57,819 bases of DNA from Nitrospirae bacterium MYbinv3 (GTDB taxonomy: Bacteria > Nitrospirota > Thermodesulfovibrionia > Thermodesulfovibrionales > Magnetobacteriaceae). This document shows, piece after piece, positions 57,697-57,819 of the stretch (its first letter is position 1; the number at the start of each line of letters is the position of its first letter). The stretch spans positions 1 through 57,819 of the forward strand of contig PEAB01000014.1 in NCBI GenBank assembly GCA_002753395.1. Reading direction: 5' to 3'. Both the position numbers and the translations under genes were made by a program. Below the pieces are notes generated by a model, which was given only the letters and a program-made list of their open reading frames with translations, was not told the origin of the DNA and ran no database searches.

Positions 57697-57819
57697 TAGA
57701 GCCTCTTGCAAAAAGAAAATAGAAGAACTTTAAAAACATCTACTTTACTACTTTCAAAAGGTCTATTGTGTATTTATTAACGCAAAAAATACTCAACTTT
57801 CTCTTTTATCGAAAATACT
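57697..57819. mobile_element. End of an insertion sequence (partial)
   Basis: TAGAGCCTCTTGCAAAA at 57697-57713 is identical to the reverse complement of 87-103. The following 105 bp are AT-rich and run to the contig end. The opening arm faces into the IS, so the IS lies mostly outside the window. No transposase gene is seen in the part present. Confidence 0.6.

Larger units (their letters stand above)
57283..57698. other. Right-end intergenic region
   Basis: No confident gene. It has a short copy of the AGTCAACAGCATTA repeat (57303-57320), REP palindromes (57388-57467) and an open frame of 43 codons (57549-57680, GTG start) without a Shine-Dalgarno sequence. A hairpin with a T-rich tail lies near its 3' end. 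Confidence 0.5.

Overview
The window looks like a chromosomal contig from an uncultured Gram-negative bacterium. It carries a PilMNOPQ/PilB pilus system, several outer-membrane-type lipoproteins with lipoboxes, the rubrerythrin and RACo-type activator typical of anaerobes, and many families of short intergenic repeats. My best guess is a Nitrospirota / Thermodesulfovibrionia relative (the magnetotactic Magnetobacterium group has genomes of this style). That is an inference from gene content and could not be tested here. Both contig ends share a 17-bp insertion-sequence terminus, so the assembly probably broke at two IS copies.

Layout. 1-560: IS end and the C-terminal stump of a TonB-dependent receptor. 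700-9700, minus strand: an unrecognised two-gene unit, a secreted M23 peptidase with FG-GAP repeats, an Mrr-type restriction enzyme, a DUF3999/DUF2339 membrane pair in which DUF2339 has an in-frame TAG, and a PPC/DUF296 protein. 10.0-11.5 kb: an Rpn-type nuclease and a YgbA-like protein. 11.6-17.7 kb: the translation cluster ylxR-infB-ylxP-rbfA-nrnA-truB, split by a HicAB toxin-antitoxin module and a broken second hicB. 17.8-36.3 kb: pilMNOP, a secretin-less PilQ paralogue, PilQ, two lipoproteins (one with seven repeats), a subtilisin-like lipoprotein, aroC-aroK-aroB, and pilB with C-terminal zinc ribbons. 36.7-39.1 kb: a small helical protein, a MoeA-like protein and moaA. 39.3-46.5 kb, minus strand: a glycan cluster of one large two-domain glycosyltransferase, three GT2-like proteins and a three-part radical SAM protein. 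47-52.6 kb: rubrerythrin, a frameshifted DUF5618 gene, a RACo-like ATPase, a class II-type cytochrome c, and a 773-residue fusion of a cyclic-nucleotide-binding-type domain, acetate kinase and PduL phosphotransacylase. 53.2-57.3 kb: a radical SAM/SPASM protein, a small secreted protein, and LivG-LivF ATPases, LivG carrying a membrane domain inserted inside its nucleotide-binding domain.

The most unusual items are: (1) the sensor-AckA-PduL fusion, which could make or use acetyl-CoA through acetate in one polypeptide, with substitutions at two normally conserved acetate-kinase positions; (2) the LivG ATPase with about 145 extra hydrophobic residues between Walker A and the Q-loop; (3) mobile miniature elements, one with a clear 8-bp target duplication, that carry a shared tandem-hairpin module; (4) the radical SAM/glycosyltransferase cluster; (5) a possible ACG start for aroK; (6) several genes with a -10 box directly before the start codon and no Shine-Dalgarno sequence, suggesting leaderless mRNAs.
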